A stretch of 64,000 bases of DNA, taken from IMG/VR virus record IMGVR_UViG_3300049919_000418, positions 22,928 through 86,927 of that record. One strand, given 5' to 3'. This DNA is from a virus. Below the pieces are notes generated by a model that was not told where the DNA came from, made no database searches, and was given only the letters and a program-made list of their open reading frames with translations. Of the stretch, positions 9,290 through 18,620 are shown in pieces. Made by a program: the position numbers and the translations under genes. Each line of letters starts with the position of its first letter. Positions within the stretch are counted from its first letter, which is position 1.

Positions 9290-11796
9290 TGTCTGTCAAA
9301 TCCATTGATACCGTTGTAATCCCCGGATTTCAAAATTACTCGCTTTACTCTTTTCAATACGCTCCCGGCCTTTCTGGCGGATATGGAAGTGTTGACGCGG
9401 AGTTTTTGAGTCGTGACGGACTTTATAATACCGCTTCACTTGATTCGTCTTTAAATCAACATTCATTTTTTAACATAAAAATAACAACGGGCAACGGCGC
9501 GTCCAATTCGCTTGGCTTCTTTACCATTGCGGAGTATGAGACTTCAAAAACCGGACAATTCAAGGTTTTGAAGGTTAAATTCGTGGATAAGTCTGTTGAG
9601 CTTGATCGATACTTGGTGTGTCTTCGTGGAAAAGTGGGATACGACAATACCGCTCTTTTAAAACTAAGCTCTGACGAACGCGCAACCATTTCCGGGGCGG
9701 TGCAATCTTCTGGTCGTCTTATTTGGATTGGTGAAAGTGATGAAAACTGCAAAGAGGCTATTTTGAATTCTTCCAAACAAGATCCTTGCGATCCTTGCGA
9801 TAGTAGTTCACCAAAAAACGCCATTAATTGCGCTGAATTCTATTTAAAAACAAAAAGAACTTATAGCTACACACTCACGGATTTGTTGCAGAAACTCAGC
9901 TCTAGTTCCATGGGTATTTCCTTCACAACGTCGTTGAAATACAACGATCTTAAATTTGATTACTTTGGAACGGTTCGCGAGGTTTTAAACAACATATGCT
10001 CTGAAATCGGACTCTCATTCTACTATGATGCCGCAACAGGCGTTGTTAAAATTGTCGACGTTAGATACGGCATCAACATTAATGTTAAAAACATATACGA
10101 CACAAACGTTAAACACAAGATTCTTGAAGAAAGTATTAAGAAGTCACGACAAGGCTCTAAGGATTATTTTGGCGTATCATCTTTTCAACGAGAGGGCGAA
10201 GAAAGAAGCTATGCTTGTGAGCTTAAGATTTGTAAAAAACTGAAGTTAATGCCATTGGTTATTGACGATCTAATGACTACTGCGGCGCACTTTGCAACCG
10301 ATCCAATTATTTCCTCGAATCTTTTTGATAGGCTCGAATTCTATAGCACCTTAACTGGCCGTGTTAGTCGTGAGTTTCGCGATATGTTTTTATGGTATCA
10401 AGAGTATAAATTTAATAAACCTTCCGACGTTGAAGCGAAAAAGAATGAAAAACTTACAGCACTCAACGGTATGAAAATTAAAAAAGTTTTCCACGATGAA
10501 GCGGCTGACACTGAAGATAGACATATTTATAGAATTCTATCCCGTATAGAAACATCTAAGAATTTCGATTCCGTCGAAGAGAATGTTATAAAAGAAAAAC
10601 CATATTATTTCTTGGCGGAAATTGACGAGATTGAAGATGAGAAAATTCATAATTTAGAGGAATCACTTTGCAATTCTTTCTTTGGTCAATATTGGATTCG
10701 CAAGTATAAACAACATTGGACCAGTCTTAGTTATAACACGATGTCTCCCGATGGAAACATTCAATATTACGATTTCAAAAACCCAATAAACCTTCCTTTC
10801 GCGGATATTATAACTGAAGCGGGCGGAAATCTAGCAAACAGCGCAATTTTCAATAGGGTTGATAACGATTCGTTTTACTTCATGTCTCGTCCCGCGATGT
10901 ATTCTCCCGCCTCGCTAAGTGACGGAATTAAAGCTAATATCAAAAAAAGTATCGACAAATACTCTTACTCGGAAATATCCATCCCAAATGATCTTAAAAA
11001 TAAATTTGCCGAAGCGAGTTTCGGCCTGCCAGAATACGATCCGAAAAGATACAAAGTATATTGTGTCGGATCGGAAATGGGAGCCGGAACAGGGGTATCC
11101 TTATCTATCAGTTCTGCGAAACATCCAGAAGAATTACCGAATGTAATAATTCCAATTAACGCATGTGAAAAATACACGAGCTACGGATTGGAAAGCGCTA
11201 ATTCAAAAAAGTTCAACGTTCAATTTAAAGACGCCGCGTTTTCGATAACTATGCCTGTTCAATCTGATTCTGGCAGCAATCACGCCGGATATATCGCGTT
11301 AATTCAAAGATCTGGCGATGACAAGGAGGTCGCTATTCCAAAATATGAAGCCTATTCCTCTGGAGCTGTGCCGTCCGTTAATTCGGCAAGCCTTGGAATT
11401 CAATTGAATTCATATGATGCTTCCGCGAACGATCTTGACCTTTTGGTAGGAAGTAGTAGTCCTACGGTTTGCCAATTAAGCCCATCTAAAATAGCCGCGC
11501 TTATCAATAAATTCACCGCGTTGTTAAATTATTCTGTTAGAAACTCCGAAGAGAGAACCTACAAACTTGAAGGCGTTCCTTACAATATGTATAACCCCCT
11601 TGACGGATTAACATCATTTTCTATGATTATAGGCTCTTCCGGTCTTACCACCTCGCTTAATTTCAGCAACACATTCGCATTTAAACTAACCCCCGATCTT
11701 TTGCTTAAAAAACTGAAGTATCTAAGGCTTCAACAATTCGGCATACCGAAAGGTAAACTGATTGACGATTCGGGCGGAAACGTCCCTTCAATCTAA
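9289..11796 (+). CDS. Tail hub / tail-associated protein
   Basis: 835 residues. The middle section (about residues 190-265) reads YSYTLTDLLQKLS, then FGTVREVLNNICSEIGLSFYYD, then GVVKIVDVRYG. This is the layout of the hub domain shared by T4 gp27-like and Tal-like proteins, where short-loop modules precede a beta barrel. A small Cys cluster DPCDPCDSSSP lies near residue 164 and could be a metal or disulfide site. Starts at TAATG, overlapping the previous stop by one base, and the next gene starts the same way. Its size and place after distal-tail proteins suit a central hub that opens the tail tip. No peptidase or lysozyme motif was found. Confidence 0.5.
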   Translation: MSVKSIDTVVIPGFQNYSLYSFQYAPGLSGGYGSVDAEFLSRDGLYNTASLDSSLNQHSFFNIKITTGNGASNSLGFFTIAEYETSKTGQFKVLKVKFVDKSVELDRYLVCLRGKVGYDNTALLKLSSDERATISGAVQSSGRLIWIGESDENCKEAILNSSKQDPCDPCDSSSPKNAINCAEFYLKTKRTYSYTLTDLLQKLSSSSMGISFTTSLKYNDLKFDYFGTVREVLNNICSEIGLSFYYDAATGVVKIVDVRYGININVKNIYDTNVKHKILEESIKKSRQGSKDYFGVSSFQREGEERSYACELKICKKLKLMPLVIDDLMTTAAHFATDPIISSNLFDRLEFYSTLTGRVSREFRDMFLWYQEYKFNKPSDVEAKKNEKLTALNGMKIKKVFHDEAADTEDRHIYRILSRIETSKNFDSVEENVIKEKPYYFLAEIDEIEDEKIHNLEESLCNSFFGQYWIRKYKQHWTSLSYNTMSPDGNIQYYDFKNPINLPFADIITEAGGNLANSAIFNRVDNDSFYFMSRPAMYSPASLSDGIKANIKKSIDKYSYSEISIPNDLKNKFAEASFGLPEYDPKRYKVYCVGSEMGAGTGVSLSISSAKHPEELPNVIIPINACEKYTSYGLESANSKKFNVQFKDAAFSITMPVQSDSGSNHAGYIALIQRSGDDKEVAIPKYEAYSSGAVPSVNSASLGIQLNSYDASANDLDLLVGSSSPTVCQLSPSKIAALINKFTALLNYSVRNSEERTYKLEGVPYNMYNPLDGLTSFSMIIGSSGLTTSLNFSNTFAFKLTPDLLLKKLKYLRLQQFGIPKGKLIDDSGGNVPSI

Positions 11797-13127
11797 TGAG
11801 CTATTTAAGAACATTTTACAATCAAAACGGCGACTTCGAAGCTAATTTAAGCTTCGTTGGCGATACCGCTTATACCAGAAGTTCATTCGGACTTTCTGGA
11901 ACGGGCGGCGCTGTTCTTTTTGATGTTTCTGGCGGATTTGTTAGAGTCAATGGAACTCTTTGCGCTAGCCTCAACGAAGATCGTTCCGCGTTCTTTTCCG
12001 TGTGCGGAAACGGCGGAAACGTGACTGTGTGGCAAAATGAGAGGCCGCTGATTCACCTTTTTCCCTCTGGATTTACTTTTAATAGTATTTTTTGTAATTC
12101 GCCAACCGGAAGCTTGTTTGCTGAGTCGCTTGCGGGTCGTCAGCCTTCAATTGGCCACTCCTTCTCTGGCTGGAACAACACTTTAAAAAGCGGCAACATT
12201 TTCATCAAAAACAATGGAGCCTACTCTTTGGGAATAAGCGGCCTTTCCTTGGCGGACATCCCACTTGATTTGTATTTTACTCCAACCTCTATCGCTCCAA
12301 ACGCGTCTGGATACTTCCCAATTGCATACAGAAGCAATTCACCGTTTTCCGGGACCGGCATATTCAACGTAACAACCAATGCGGGGTCATATCAATTTAC
12401 AGAGTATTTTGATTGCCAACCAATCAATACATACGGATCTATTTCCGTATCATTCGCAAACGACTTTATTCGTCCAACTGGTCAATCTCAATTTTCGATT
12501 CGAAACGAGGGGATTCAAGACGCGATGGTGAATTTATTTTTGGACTATTCAAGCGGAACGCTTAAGGATATCTCTACTGGCTATGCTCGATACCCAACTG
12601 GAGTAGGAACGGGCACAGGATACTTCAATTACGCCTCTGGCGGCTTCTTTAGGCCAATTCCGGGTTCTGGTCGCTTCTCGTATTTTAGCGCGGTTACAGG
12701 GGGGGCTACGGGCCTTACATACGGTTATACGGGCAACTTCACTGGCATTGGCGGGAGACTTGGAGCAACTGGCGTTCAAGTTAAAAGCGGAAGTTACTTC
12801 GTATCGTTAACGGGCGTCGTTTCGGGCAATAATTATTTCAACATTCCAATGGATGTTGATGTATATGAAGGGCAGGGCTCTATTTTTGATCTTTGGAATA
12901 TTATTTATTACGATACAGAACGTGGGGCTGAAAACTTTACAACTTTATCGCGCAAAAATTCAAGCGGCTTTGGTGTAACTGGAGTTACTTACAGAGTTCC
13001 CGTTGGCGGAACCACAAGCGGCGTGGTTTATTTTGCCAACAACTACGCAAAAGACATTTTCCAAAATCTGATTTTCCGCGTAACCGACAACTCAAGTATT
13101 AACACGAACCTGTATATTAATTCATGA
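11796..13127 (+). CDS. Tail/baseplate protein with Ig-like beta repeats
   Basis: 443 residues, rich in Gly, Ser, Phe and Tyr, with short strands resembling immunoglobulin-like or fibronectin-like modules: IPLDLYFTPTSIAPNASGYFPIAYRS, followed by FNVTTNAGSYQF and a second set around NVPVGGTTSGVVYF-like sequence at the end. One-base TAATG overlap with the hub gene and ATGA overlap with the next gene place it in the baseplate operon. Such modules decorate baseplates and can bind surface sugars weakly. Specific function unknown. Confidence 0.45.
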   Translation: MSYLRTFYNQNGDFEANLSFVGDTAYTRSSFGLSGTGGAVLFDVSGGFVRVNGTLCASLNEDRSAFFSVCGNGGNVTVWQNERPLIHLFPSGFTFNSIFCNSPTGSLFAESLAGRQPSIGHSFSGWNNTLKSGNIFIKNNGAYSLGISGLSLADIPLDLYFTPTSIAPNASGYFPIAYRSNSPFSGTGIFNVTTNAGSYQFTEYFDCQPINTYGSISVSFANDFIRPTGQSQFSIRNEGIQDAMVNLFLDYSSGTLKDISTGYARYPTGVGTGTGYFNYASGGFFRPIPGSGRFSYFSAVTGGATGLTYGYTGNFTGIGGRLGATGVQVKSGSYFVSLTGVVSGNNYFNIPMDVDVYEGQGSIFDLWNIIYYDTERGAENFTTLSRKNSSGFGVTGVTYRVPVGGTTSGVVYFANNYAKDIFQNLIFRVTDNSSINTNLYINS

Positions 13128-13996
13128 GCAATTTAAAAGCGACTCCAAAAAACTACGGACCTTCATCAAGAAATTTCGATAACGATTTTTCTTTTCCCCC
13201 TTTTGAAGTTATTGATTTGGGAAACAAAAAGGTGGGAATTAACTTTGGAACCATGGTTGGTTATACTTTTACAGGGGATGTTTTGCCCCAAAAACTTTTG
13301 GGAAAAAAAATTGAAGAATCGAAACTTCTAACTGTTAAAGCAGGCGATTTTGTTTGCATCGTAAAGTCAGGTTCAAACGCAATGATTGAGGTGAAAACAG
13401 GGAACGAAGCGGAGGGGGAATTTGTTTTTAAACTTGCTGAAATAAAATCCGTGAAAGGGGAGGGGCAAACCGCTTATTTAGAAATAGATCAAATTTGGAC
13501 GGGAAACATCGACGGCGGGGGGGGGGTTACGTCGTCCCACCCCTTTAAACTAACAACCTCTATGGTTAGTGATACCGCTCACTATACGATTGGAAAAGGG
13601 ACAATTATAGACGGAACGAACGGAGCGGCACTTGACCTAGACGGAGTTATCGAAACGGCGTTTCCAGCAACAACAGAGGGCTACGTTGTTATAGAGGCTA
13701 CCGTTACTCCTGCCACTTTAGCTATAGGATCATGGGCGTCAAGAATCGCAGACGCCGAAGAGGCGTCGAAAGAGGTAGTTTTAACTGGCGACCCTCCCCA
13801 ACAAACGCAAATTCGTTTTTGCATCGGAAAAATTACTTTAAGTGGCGATCCAGAAGAAGTTGCGCCCGAAGACCCTCCTTTAACTGCAACAGCTTGGCAG
13901 GGGTGGATGTCCTCCGTGCGCGTGGTCCACGGCATCCTTAATGGGGTGGAAGTGCTGGTCCTCGAAGCAGCTCCGACCCATCCGTCCGTCATCTAA
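13124..13996 (+). CDS. Tail protein with internal G10 tract and GC-rich 3' end
   Basis: 290 residues. The N-terminal 130 residues (FEVIDLGNKKVGINFGT, TGDVLPQKLLGKK) are AT-rich like neighbouring genes and form a small beta domain. A run of ten G bases at 13517-13526 encodes the Gly stretch in NIDGGGGVTSS. Downstream, composition changes: from about 13890 the sequence becomes clearly GC-rich and stays so through the next gene, so a recombination joint seems to lie inside this gene. ATGA overlap with the previous gene. Probably a baseplate or receptor-contact protein, inferred from position; no domain family recognised. Confidence 0.5.
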   Translation: MSNLKATPKNYGPSSRNFDNDFSFPPFEVIDLGNKKVGINFGTMVGYTFTGDVLPQKLLGKKIEESKLLTVKAGDFVCIVKSGSNAMIEVKTGNEAEGEFVFKLAEIKSVKGEGQTAYLEIDQIWTGNIDGGGGVTSSHPFKLTTSMVSDTAHYTIGKGTIIDGTNGAALDLDGVIETAFPATTEGYVVIEATVTPATLAIGSWASRIADAEEASKEVVLTGDPPQQTQIRFCIGKITLSGDPEEVAPEDPPLTATAWQGWMSSVRVVHGILNGVEVLVLEAAPTHPSVI

Positions 13997-14000
13997 TATC

Positions 14001-14780
14001 ATGGGCAAGCGTATCTCCTCACATTCCCGGCTGAGATTCGATTTCCCGGTTGGACGCGGAAAAACGAACGACGCCTCCGCGATGGACAAAACCGGCTGGG
14101 CAGGACCATTTACCCGCGCCCAGCTCGTCGAATTATTCTGGCGGGCGGAGGAGATCAAAATCACAGCAAGCGGCGACTACGAATACGTGTTTTCCGAGGT
14201 GGAAGGGGCGGAGCCTTTAACCGGCACGCTGTCACTCGACGTGACTCTGGTGCGCGTGCATAGCGTCTCTGGCGTCACCTCTCCCGGCGACGAGCTCGAC
14301 GTTTTCCGGAGCCTCATGACATCCAACTACGGACAATATGAGGCCGAGTGGGTCGGCTCCGGTGCTAGTGGGGTCGGCTCGATGTATGTCCGCCTCGGCT
14401 CAGACGGACTGCTCAAAGACGCAGCAGGCTATTGGCTGGCACCAGTCGGTGGCTACGCGCAGGCCTCGTGCGGGGCCATCATCTCCGAGACGCTGGAGTG
14501 GGAGGCAGGTGGAGACGAGGAAACAGGGACGTGGGATGCCGGGTCGGCCATCGTGGATCTGAGGGTAATCCTATCCACCACCGAGGCGGGCACCATCGCG
14601 GCGACGATCAACCTCGGTGGCGGTGCGGTCGCTTTCCCCTTGCAAACGAGCTGCGACGGTGGATCTGTCAGCGCTGCCACCATCGCGGTCACCAAATGGT
14701 TCGAGTATGCCACCAGCACCGGGGCCGCTGCGTGGAATGCCTCCACCGGCGCGCCTGTGAACGGCGGGCCGGGAGCGTAA
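14001..14780 (+). CDS. Tail-operon protein of foreign (GC-rich) composition
   Basis: 259 residues, starting MGKRISSHSRLRF at 14001, four bases after the previous stop; an upstream in-frame GTG/ATG start at 13941 would overlap that gene and is not favoured. Codons are strongly GC-ending, unlike every other gene in the window, a sign of recent transfer. The protein has acidic beta-rich segments (YEYVFSEVEGAEP, SLDVTLVRVHSVSG) and a Gly/Ala/Thr-rich C-terminus (TIAATINLGGGAVAF). It ends right before a bidirectional terminator, so it is last in the tail operon, a usual place for exchangeable receptor-binding proteins. Function not recognised. Confidence 0.5.
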   Translation: MGKRISSHSRLRFDFPVGRGKTNDASAMDKTGWAGPFTRAQLVELFWRAEEIKITASGDYEYVFSEVEGAEPLTGTLSLDVTLVRVHSVSGVTSPGDELDVFRSLMTSNYGQYEAEWVGSGASGVGSMYVRLGSDGLLKDAAGYWLAPVGGYAQASCGAIISETLEWEAGGDEETGTWDAGSAIVDLRVILSTTEAGTIAATINLGGGAVAFPLQTSCDGGSVSAATIAVTKWFEYATSTGAAAWNASTGAPVNGGPGA

Positions 14781-14784
14781 AAAA

Positions 14785-14820
14785 GGCGGCACCAATAAAT
14801 GATGCCGCCCTTATTTTTAT
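14785..14820. terminator. Bidirectional Rho-independent terminator
   Basis: Perfect seven-pair stem GGCGGCA (14785-14791) with TGCCGCC (14803-14809), followed on the plus strand by TTATTTTTATT and preceded by AAAA, which gives a U-run on the minus strand too. It separates the convergent tail operon and replication operon. Confidence 0.88.
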
Positions 14821-14838
14821 TCCTCCCCTTTCCTGAGA

Positions 14839-15672
14839 CTATTCAGCTTTTTTGGTGATAATACTATCTATAATCAAAAAGCATTGCTCCGCAGGAACGT
14901 CGTTAAAGTCGTTCCAATCGGAATCAAACCCTTCCCACTTTTTCTTGCGAAGGTTCTCCTTTAAATCAGAGAAGGTTTTTGACCTGCCCGACACAAGAGC
15001 GCGTAGGCTTTCTTGAGGGGTTGTTGTCCCCTCTTCACTCAAAATAGAAACAGTTTGAGCGGGCGGCGCTTGAACCTCCTCCGCACCAAGCACATTGATA
15101 TTGAATGCCGCTTTAACAGCTCGGATAAACGAACGGTTTTCCGCCATGCTTTCAAGATACATGTTGAACGGATAGCTTGTGTTTTCGGATGTGGCGTTCG
15201 CGATTCCAGAAGCCTGAATTTCGGGAAAAAAGATTTCCTCGCCGCTTTCGGTCTTGAAAATTACCTCGTCAAGATTCAGATAGCAAATCGAAGTAACATG
15301 CTTTGCCTTATCGGCCCCGGTCATGTCATATTTGATTGACTTGATTCCCCTAAGAGCGGCCAAATGCTTGAACCCACCAAGTTTAATGATAAGGTTTTCC
15401 TCTCCGCATTTTTCCTTCAACTCCTCTTTGTTAGAATCGGTTACTCCGTTAGGGTCGATACCGTTGGTTGTCAACCAGTTGCTAGAGATATCAACAAACT
15501 TTGCGGGAATAAGCTCTTTCCAGTCAAAGATTTCGGTGGCTTTTGTAATAACCTTTGTAATCGTCCGAGCGGAGGGCTTCAATTCGGCGGCAGTTTCACA
15601 AATAAGCTTTGCAGCTTTTGCGCGAATCTTTTTTTCTTTTACCGCAGGCGCGGCCAATTCTTGTGTTTCCAT
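14839..15672 (-). CDS. Unknown; possible recombination/annealing protein
   Basis: 277 residues. It opens with a Lys-rich helix (KEKKIRAKAAKLICETAAEL). The segment MAENRSFIRAVKAAFNI (about residues 185-201) is a helix with the ENR-x-F-x-RAV pattern, reminiscent of the 'xR-A-RAL' helix of phage annealing proteins of the Rad52/Erf type, and is followed by GAEEV and a Pro/Glu/Thr-rich linker. The C-terminal 60 residues (KKKWEGFDSDWNDFN) look like a protein-interaction tail. It is the last gene of the replication operon. A role in recombination is weakly supported; it may be an unrelated phage family. Confidence 0.35.
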   Translation of the reverse strand: METQELAAPAVKEKKIRAKAAKLICETAAELKPSARTITKVITKATEIFDWKELIPAKFVDISSNWLTTNGIDPNGVTDSNKEELKEKCGEENLIIKLGGFKHLAALRGIKSIKYDMTGADKAKHVTSICYLNLDEVIFKTESGEEIFFPEIQASGIANATSENTSYPFNMYLESMAENRSFIRAVKAAFNINVLGAEEVQAPPAQTVSILSEEGTTTPQESLRALVSGRSKTFSDLKENLRKKKWEGFDSDWNDFNDVPAEQCFLIIDSIITKKAE

Positions 15673-15676
15673 ATTT

Positions 15677-16771
15677 TTAATTAAAGTAATAAAGCATATC
15701 TGCTTCGATTAGAAATTCATCGTCCTCCGCGCCATCCAAAATAAAGTTTCCTTTGTCGGCGGTTGAAGGCAAATTTCTTCTCCAGTGATACGTGCTTAAA
15801 AACAATCCGTCTCGACTGAATAAAATTCTTTTAGATCTGATTCGTGTGTCATAATTCAAATTTAGTAATTTGTCAACATTATTTTTCGACCAATTTTTAA
15901 CAACCTTGACTTCATAATCAAATAAATTGTATTTAATTTTTTCATTATTAGCTTCGCGAGTGAGAAGCTTGACTTTGATTCCCAACGATTCGGTCCTAAC
16001 GATATCTTCCGGTTTGGTTTCCTCCGTAACAAACAGATTGATTCCTGAAACACCAACCAAAAATGAAGCTATTGGCAGCGGCGGTAAAGTGTTCGAAATC
16101 ACAATCGGTTGAAGTCCAAGCGAAACAGCGGCCAAAACGAACTCCCAATTCTCAACAAGGTCGCATCGAATGCCAATCAAGGTGTCTGGAGACACGTTTG
16201 GCGGCGATTCCAACGGAAAGTCTGGAATCATTTCCAACAACTTGACCCCGTAAGACGGGCCGATTAACTTTGTTTCTGTTTCTATCTGTTGGTCTATTCC
16301 CAATCTTTCGAAAATTTCAACCGCCATTAATTCGGGTCTGTCAAGATTCTCAATGGAGCCTGAGTATTCCTTTGCAAATAAATCCTCTTTCTTTCCGGTT
16401 TCCAAAAATGAGTAATTCAGCCATTCATTATTTTGGCAGAGAGTCAATGACCAATCTTGCCCTGAAAAATGAAACAAGCTTTTCTTAATTAAATATGCCG
16501 CCGAACGGATATTTAACCCATTGATATTTTGGCAGTTCTCATACCTTGATTTATCCGCGCACGAAAAGCACACCACGCCGATGTTTTGCCCATATAGAAT
16601 AGGACAAATAAGCTCTATTACGTCCGCCCAGTATCGATAGGAGTTATCAACGCAAATGGTGATATATCTATCGAAATTCAAAGGAAGGTAGTTCCAATGA
16701 ATCGGATCAAACTTGGCGTCCGGATTTCCGTAAATCGAATACCTTAACGTATCGTTTTTATTTATTTTCAA
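15677..16771 (-). CDS. Probable GT-B glycosyltransferase (GT9-like)
   Basis: 364 residues. Its layout suggests a GT-B fold: an N-terminal domain with NIGVVCFSCADKSRY and NGLNIRSAAYLIKKS, then a C-terminal domain with SPDTLIGIRCDLVENWEFVLAAVSLGLQPIVIS, close to the sugar-nucleotide-binding region of heptosyltransferase-like enzymes. Overlaps the upstream glycosyltransferase by 14 bases, so the two are co-translated. The end of the upstream protein contains a further Rossmann-like segment, and the two might act together. Substrate cannot be inferred. Confidence 0.45.
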   Translation of the reverse strand: MKINKNDTLRYSIYGNPDAKFDPIHWNYLPLNFDRYITICVDNSYRYWADVIELICPILYGQNIGVVCFSCADKSRYENCQNINGLNIRSAAYLIKKSLFHFSGQDWSLTLCQNNEWLNYSFLETGKKEDLFAKEYSGSIENLDRPELMAVEIFERLGIDQQIETETKLIGPSYGVKLLEMIPDFPLESPPNVSPDTLIGIRCDLVENWEFVLAAVSLGLQPIVISNTLPPLPIASFLVGVSGINLFVTEETKPEDIVRTESLGIKVKLLTREANNEKIKYNLFDYEVKVVKNWSKNNVDKLLNLNYDTRIRSKRILFSRDGLFLSTYHWRRNLPSTADKGNFILDGAEDDEFLIEADMLYYFN

Positions 16772-18620
16772 TTTCTTCGATCTGGTTTCCGTTTTTGAAG
16801 TAGATTTTCTTAAACCTTGGTTTGCCCGACTCAGTTTTCACATTTTTCAGCCAGTCAATATTTGCCGTGTTGTTGTTTTTTGGAATCAGGGTGAACTTCC
16901 CATATTGGGAAAAGATGTTTCCGTCCGATTCTGTTCCGGCCAAAAATACATTAGCCTCTTCCCGGGAAAGCTTTGAGAAGAATTTTGAAACGATTAGTTT
17001 TTCCTCTAGCTCTGCGGGGCAAATCAAACAAACGTTATCTGTTTCCTCCTCGACCTTAAAGAAGTTACTGGCCGCGTTTGCTTTCTTCGAATCATTGTGA
17101 ATTTTAGCTTTGGAAAGAGCGTCGTTATGAATCTCTATCCGAGGGTGGCCCCTCTGAATGTGGGTCACTATTTTTTGAACAGTTTCATTTTTGCTAGACT
17201 CTTTATATCCAAAAATGTTTTTAATTAAATCAATCGCCCACTCTTCAGGGTCTTCAACGGTATCATTAAACGGATAGTTCTCGTTTTGCTCGTTTTTGCC
17301 CAAAATATAATCGTGGGTTGCTGGCGGGGAGGTATCAAGCCATCTTTCGATCCGCTTACAAATCAAATTAAGGTCAAATTCTTTAAGCGCCCAATCGCGG
17401 CCTTCTTGTGATACTTCGGATAGGGTTTTTGGGCTTATCCAGTCTTTGAATCCCCGCATAACATCCGCTACCCCCTGAGCATAGGGTTGCGATTTAATGA
17501 ACTGACTTCCCATTTCTCGGTATGTCGAAAACGGAAGCCTTGTAACAAATGGTTGTTCGCAGAATTCCTCCCCACAAGAATAGTTGACCGTGGCGATTGG
17601 TGTTCCAGCAAGCAAGCTTTCAACCAAGGGCATTTCCAATCCGCCCGAAGTAATCGGGTGAATATAAAAATCCATTAAATTGTAAACCTCGTTCATTTCC
17701 TTTTCGGAAAGTCCGAACGCGCCATGAGGAGTAATGCAGGAATGCGGTGCGTGACAAAAACGACAAGCCGTTTGTTCGCCTTCAAATGGGCGCACATCGT
17801 ATTTTTTGCAATTTGTGCAAATGTGGCTCGTTAGAATATCATCATTATTGAGATCGAATTCCTTGATAAATTTTGGAATATCCCAGCCCTCACTCCAACA
17901 AGTGTGAAGCAGTAGTTTTGAAGTATCGTTTGGACTGTTTTCTTTGAAAATTTTGAATCCCTCTAATAGTGTTCCAATTAATTTGCGCCCTTGATTTCGG
18001 AAAACAAACCCAAAGATAAGATTATCATTAATTTTGAATTTTTTCTTCAATTCCATTTTGTTATCCAAGGGGTAGAAGTCAGATACGTCAAATGCGCCAT
18101 GAAGGGTTTCAACATGATCGAAGCCGATACGCTTCATTTCATTCTCTGCGAACTTGCTCCAAACCCAAAAATCTTTAACCTTGTGTCCGTGCTCAATCGC
18201 CATTTCAAAAATAGGAAGACTATCAAGCGTGATCCACAGCGCACAATTGATTTTGTTCCACCATGGCTTGTCATAAACATCCACAAAGGCCCAAATATCA
18301 TTGACCCCCAAAAAGAAATCCGGTTTCTCTCGCCTAATAACCTCGTCAAGGTAAAAACTACCGTATCGTGAGGTTGCTTCAAACATTGGGTTTGCCTCCA
18401 ATTCCTTCCGAATAAAAGGGTCTTCTGGAATCGCGCCGTATGCCTTCCAAGGCACAGATTTCAGCCTTTTGTCCTCGAAGTGATAGGGCGCACAAGCGAA
18501 CTCAACGATTTCATACTTGCCCGTGTTATACAGGTAGCGCAAAACGGCTTTAGCATTTCTGCCAAAGCCCGTCTTCGTGCGGCTGAAATCGCTGTTGAAA
18601 AGTAATTTTTTCTTAGGCAA
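16758..18620 (-). CDS. GT4-like glycosyltransferase with zinc-ribbon insertion
   Basis: About 620 residues. The frame is open back to 18731, but that overlaps the upstream gene by 119 bases; a TTG at 18620 (LPKKKLLFNSDFSR) overlapping its stop by only eight bases is the more likely start. Core motifs are GT-B/GT4: SRTKTGFGRNAKAVL for the N-domain, FGFVFRNQGRKLIG, and the donor site SGGLEMPLVESLLAGTPI. Between the two halves of the C-domain sits an insertion with four cysteines, CTNCKKY and CRFCH, spaced like a zinc ribbon. The last 180 residues are a separate domain with possible Rossmann character. Transfers a sugar, acceptor unknown. Confidence 0.68.
   Translation of the reverse strand: MPKKKLLFNSDFSRTKTGFGRNAKAVLRYLYNTGKYEIVEFACAPYHFEDKRLKSVPWKAYGAIPEDPFIRKELEANPMFEATSRYGSFYLDEVIRREKPDFFLGVNDIWAFVDVYDKPWWNKINCALWITLDSLPIFEMAIEHGHKVKDFWVWSKFAENEMKRIGFDHVETLHGAFDVSDFYPLDNKMELKKKFKINDNLIFGFVFRNQGRKLIGTLLEGFKIFKENSPNDTSKLLLHTCWSEGWDIPKFIKEFDLNNDDILTSHICTNCKKYDVRPFEGEQTACRFCHAPHSCITPHGAFGLSEKEMNEVYNLMDFYIHPITSGGLEMPLVESLLAGTPIATVNYSCGEEFCEQPFVTRLPFSTYREMGSQFIKSQPYAQGVADVMRGFKDWISPKTLSEVSQEGRDWALKEFDLNLICKRIERWLDTSPPATHDYILGKNEQNENYPFNDTVEDPEEWAIDLIKNIFGYKESSKNETVQKIVTHIQRGHPRIEIHNDALSKAKIHNDSKKANAASNFFKVEEETDNVCLICPAELEEKLIVSKFFSKLSREEANVFLAGTESDGNIFSQYGKFTLIPKNNNTANIDWLKNVKTESGKPRFKKIYFKNGNQIEEIENK

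Noticed and set aside
14453-14746. Open frames on the opposite strand of the GC-rich block
   Set aside because: They arise from high GC content opposite the real gene and have no start signal or motif.
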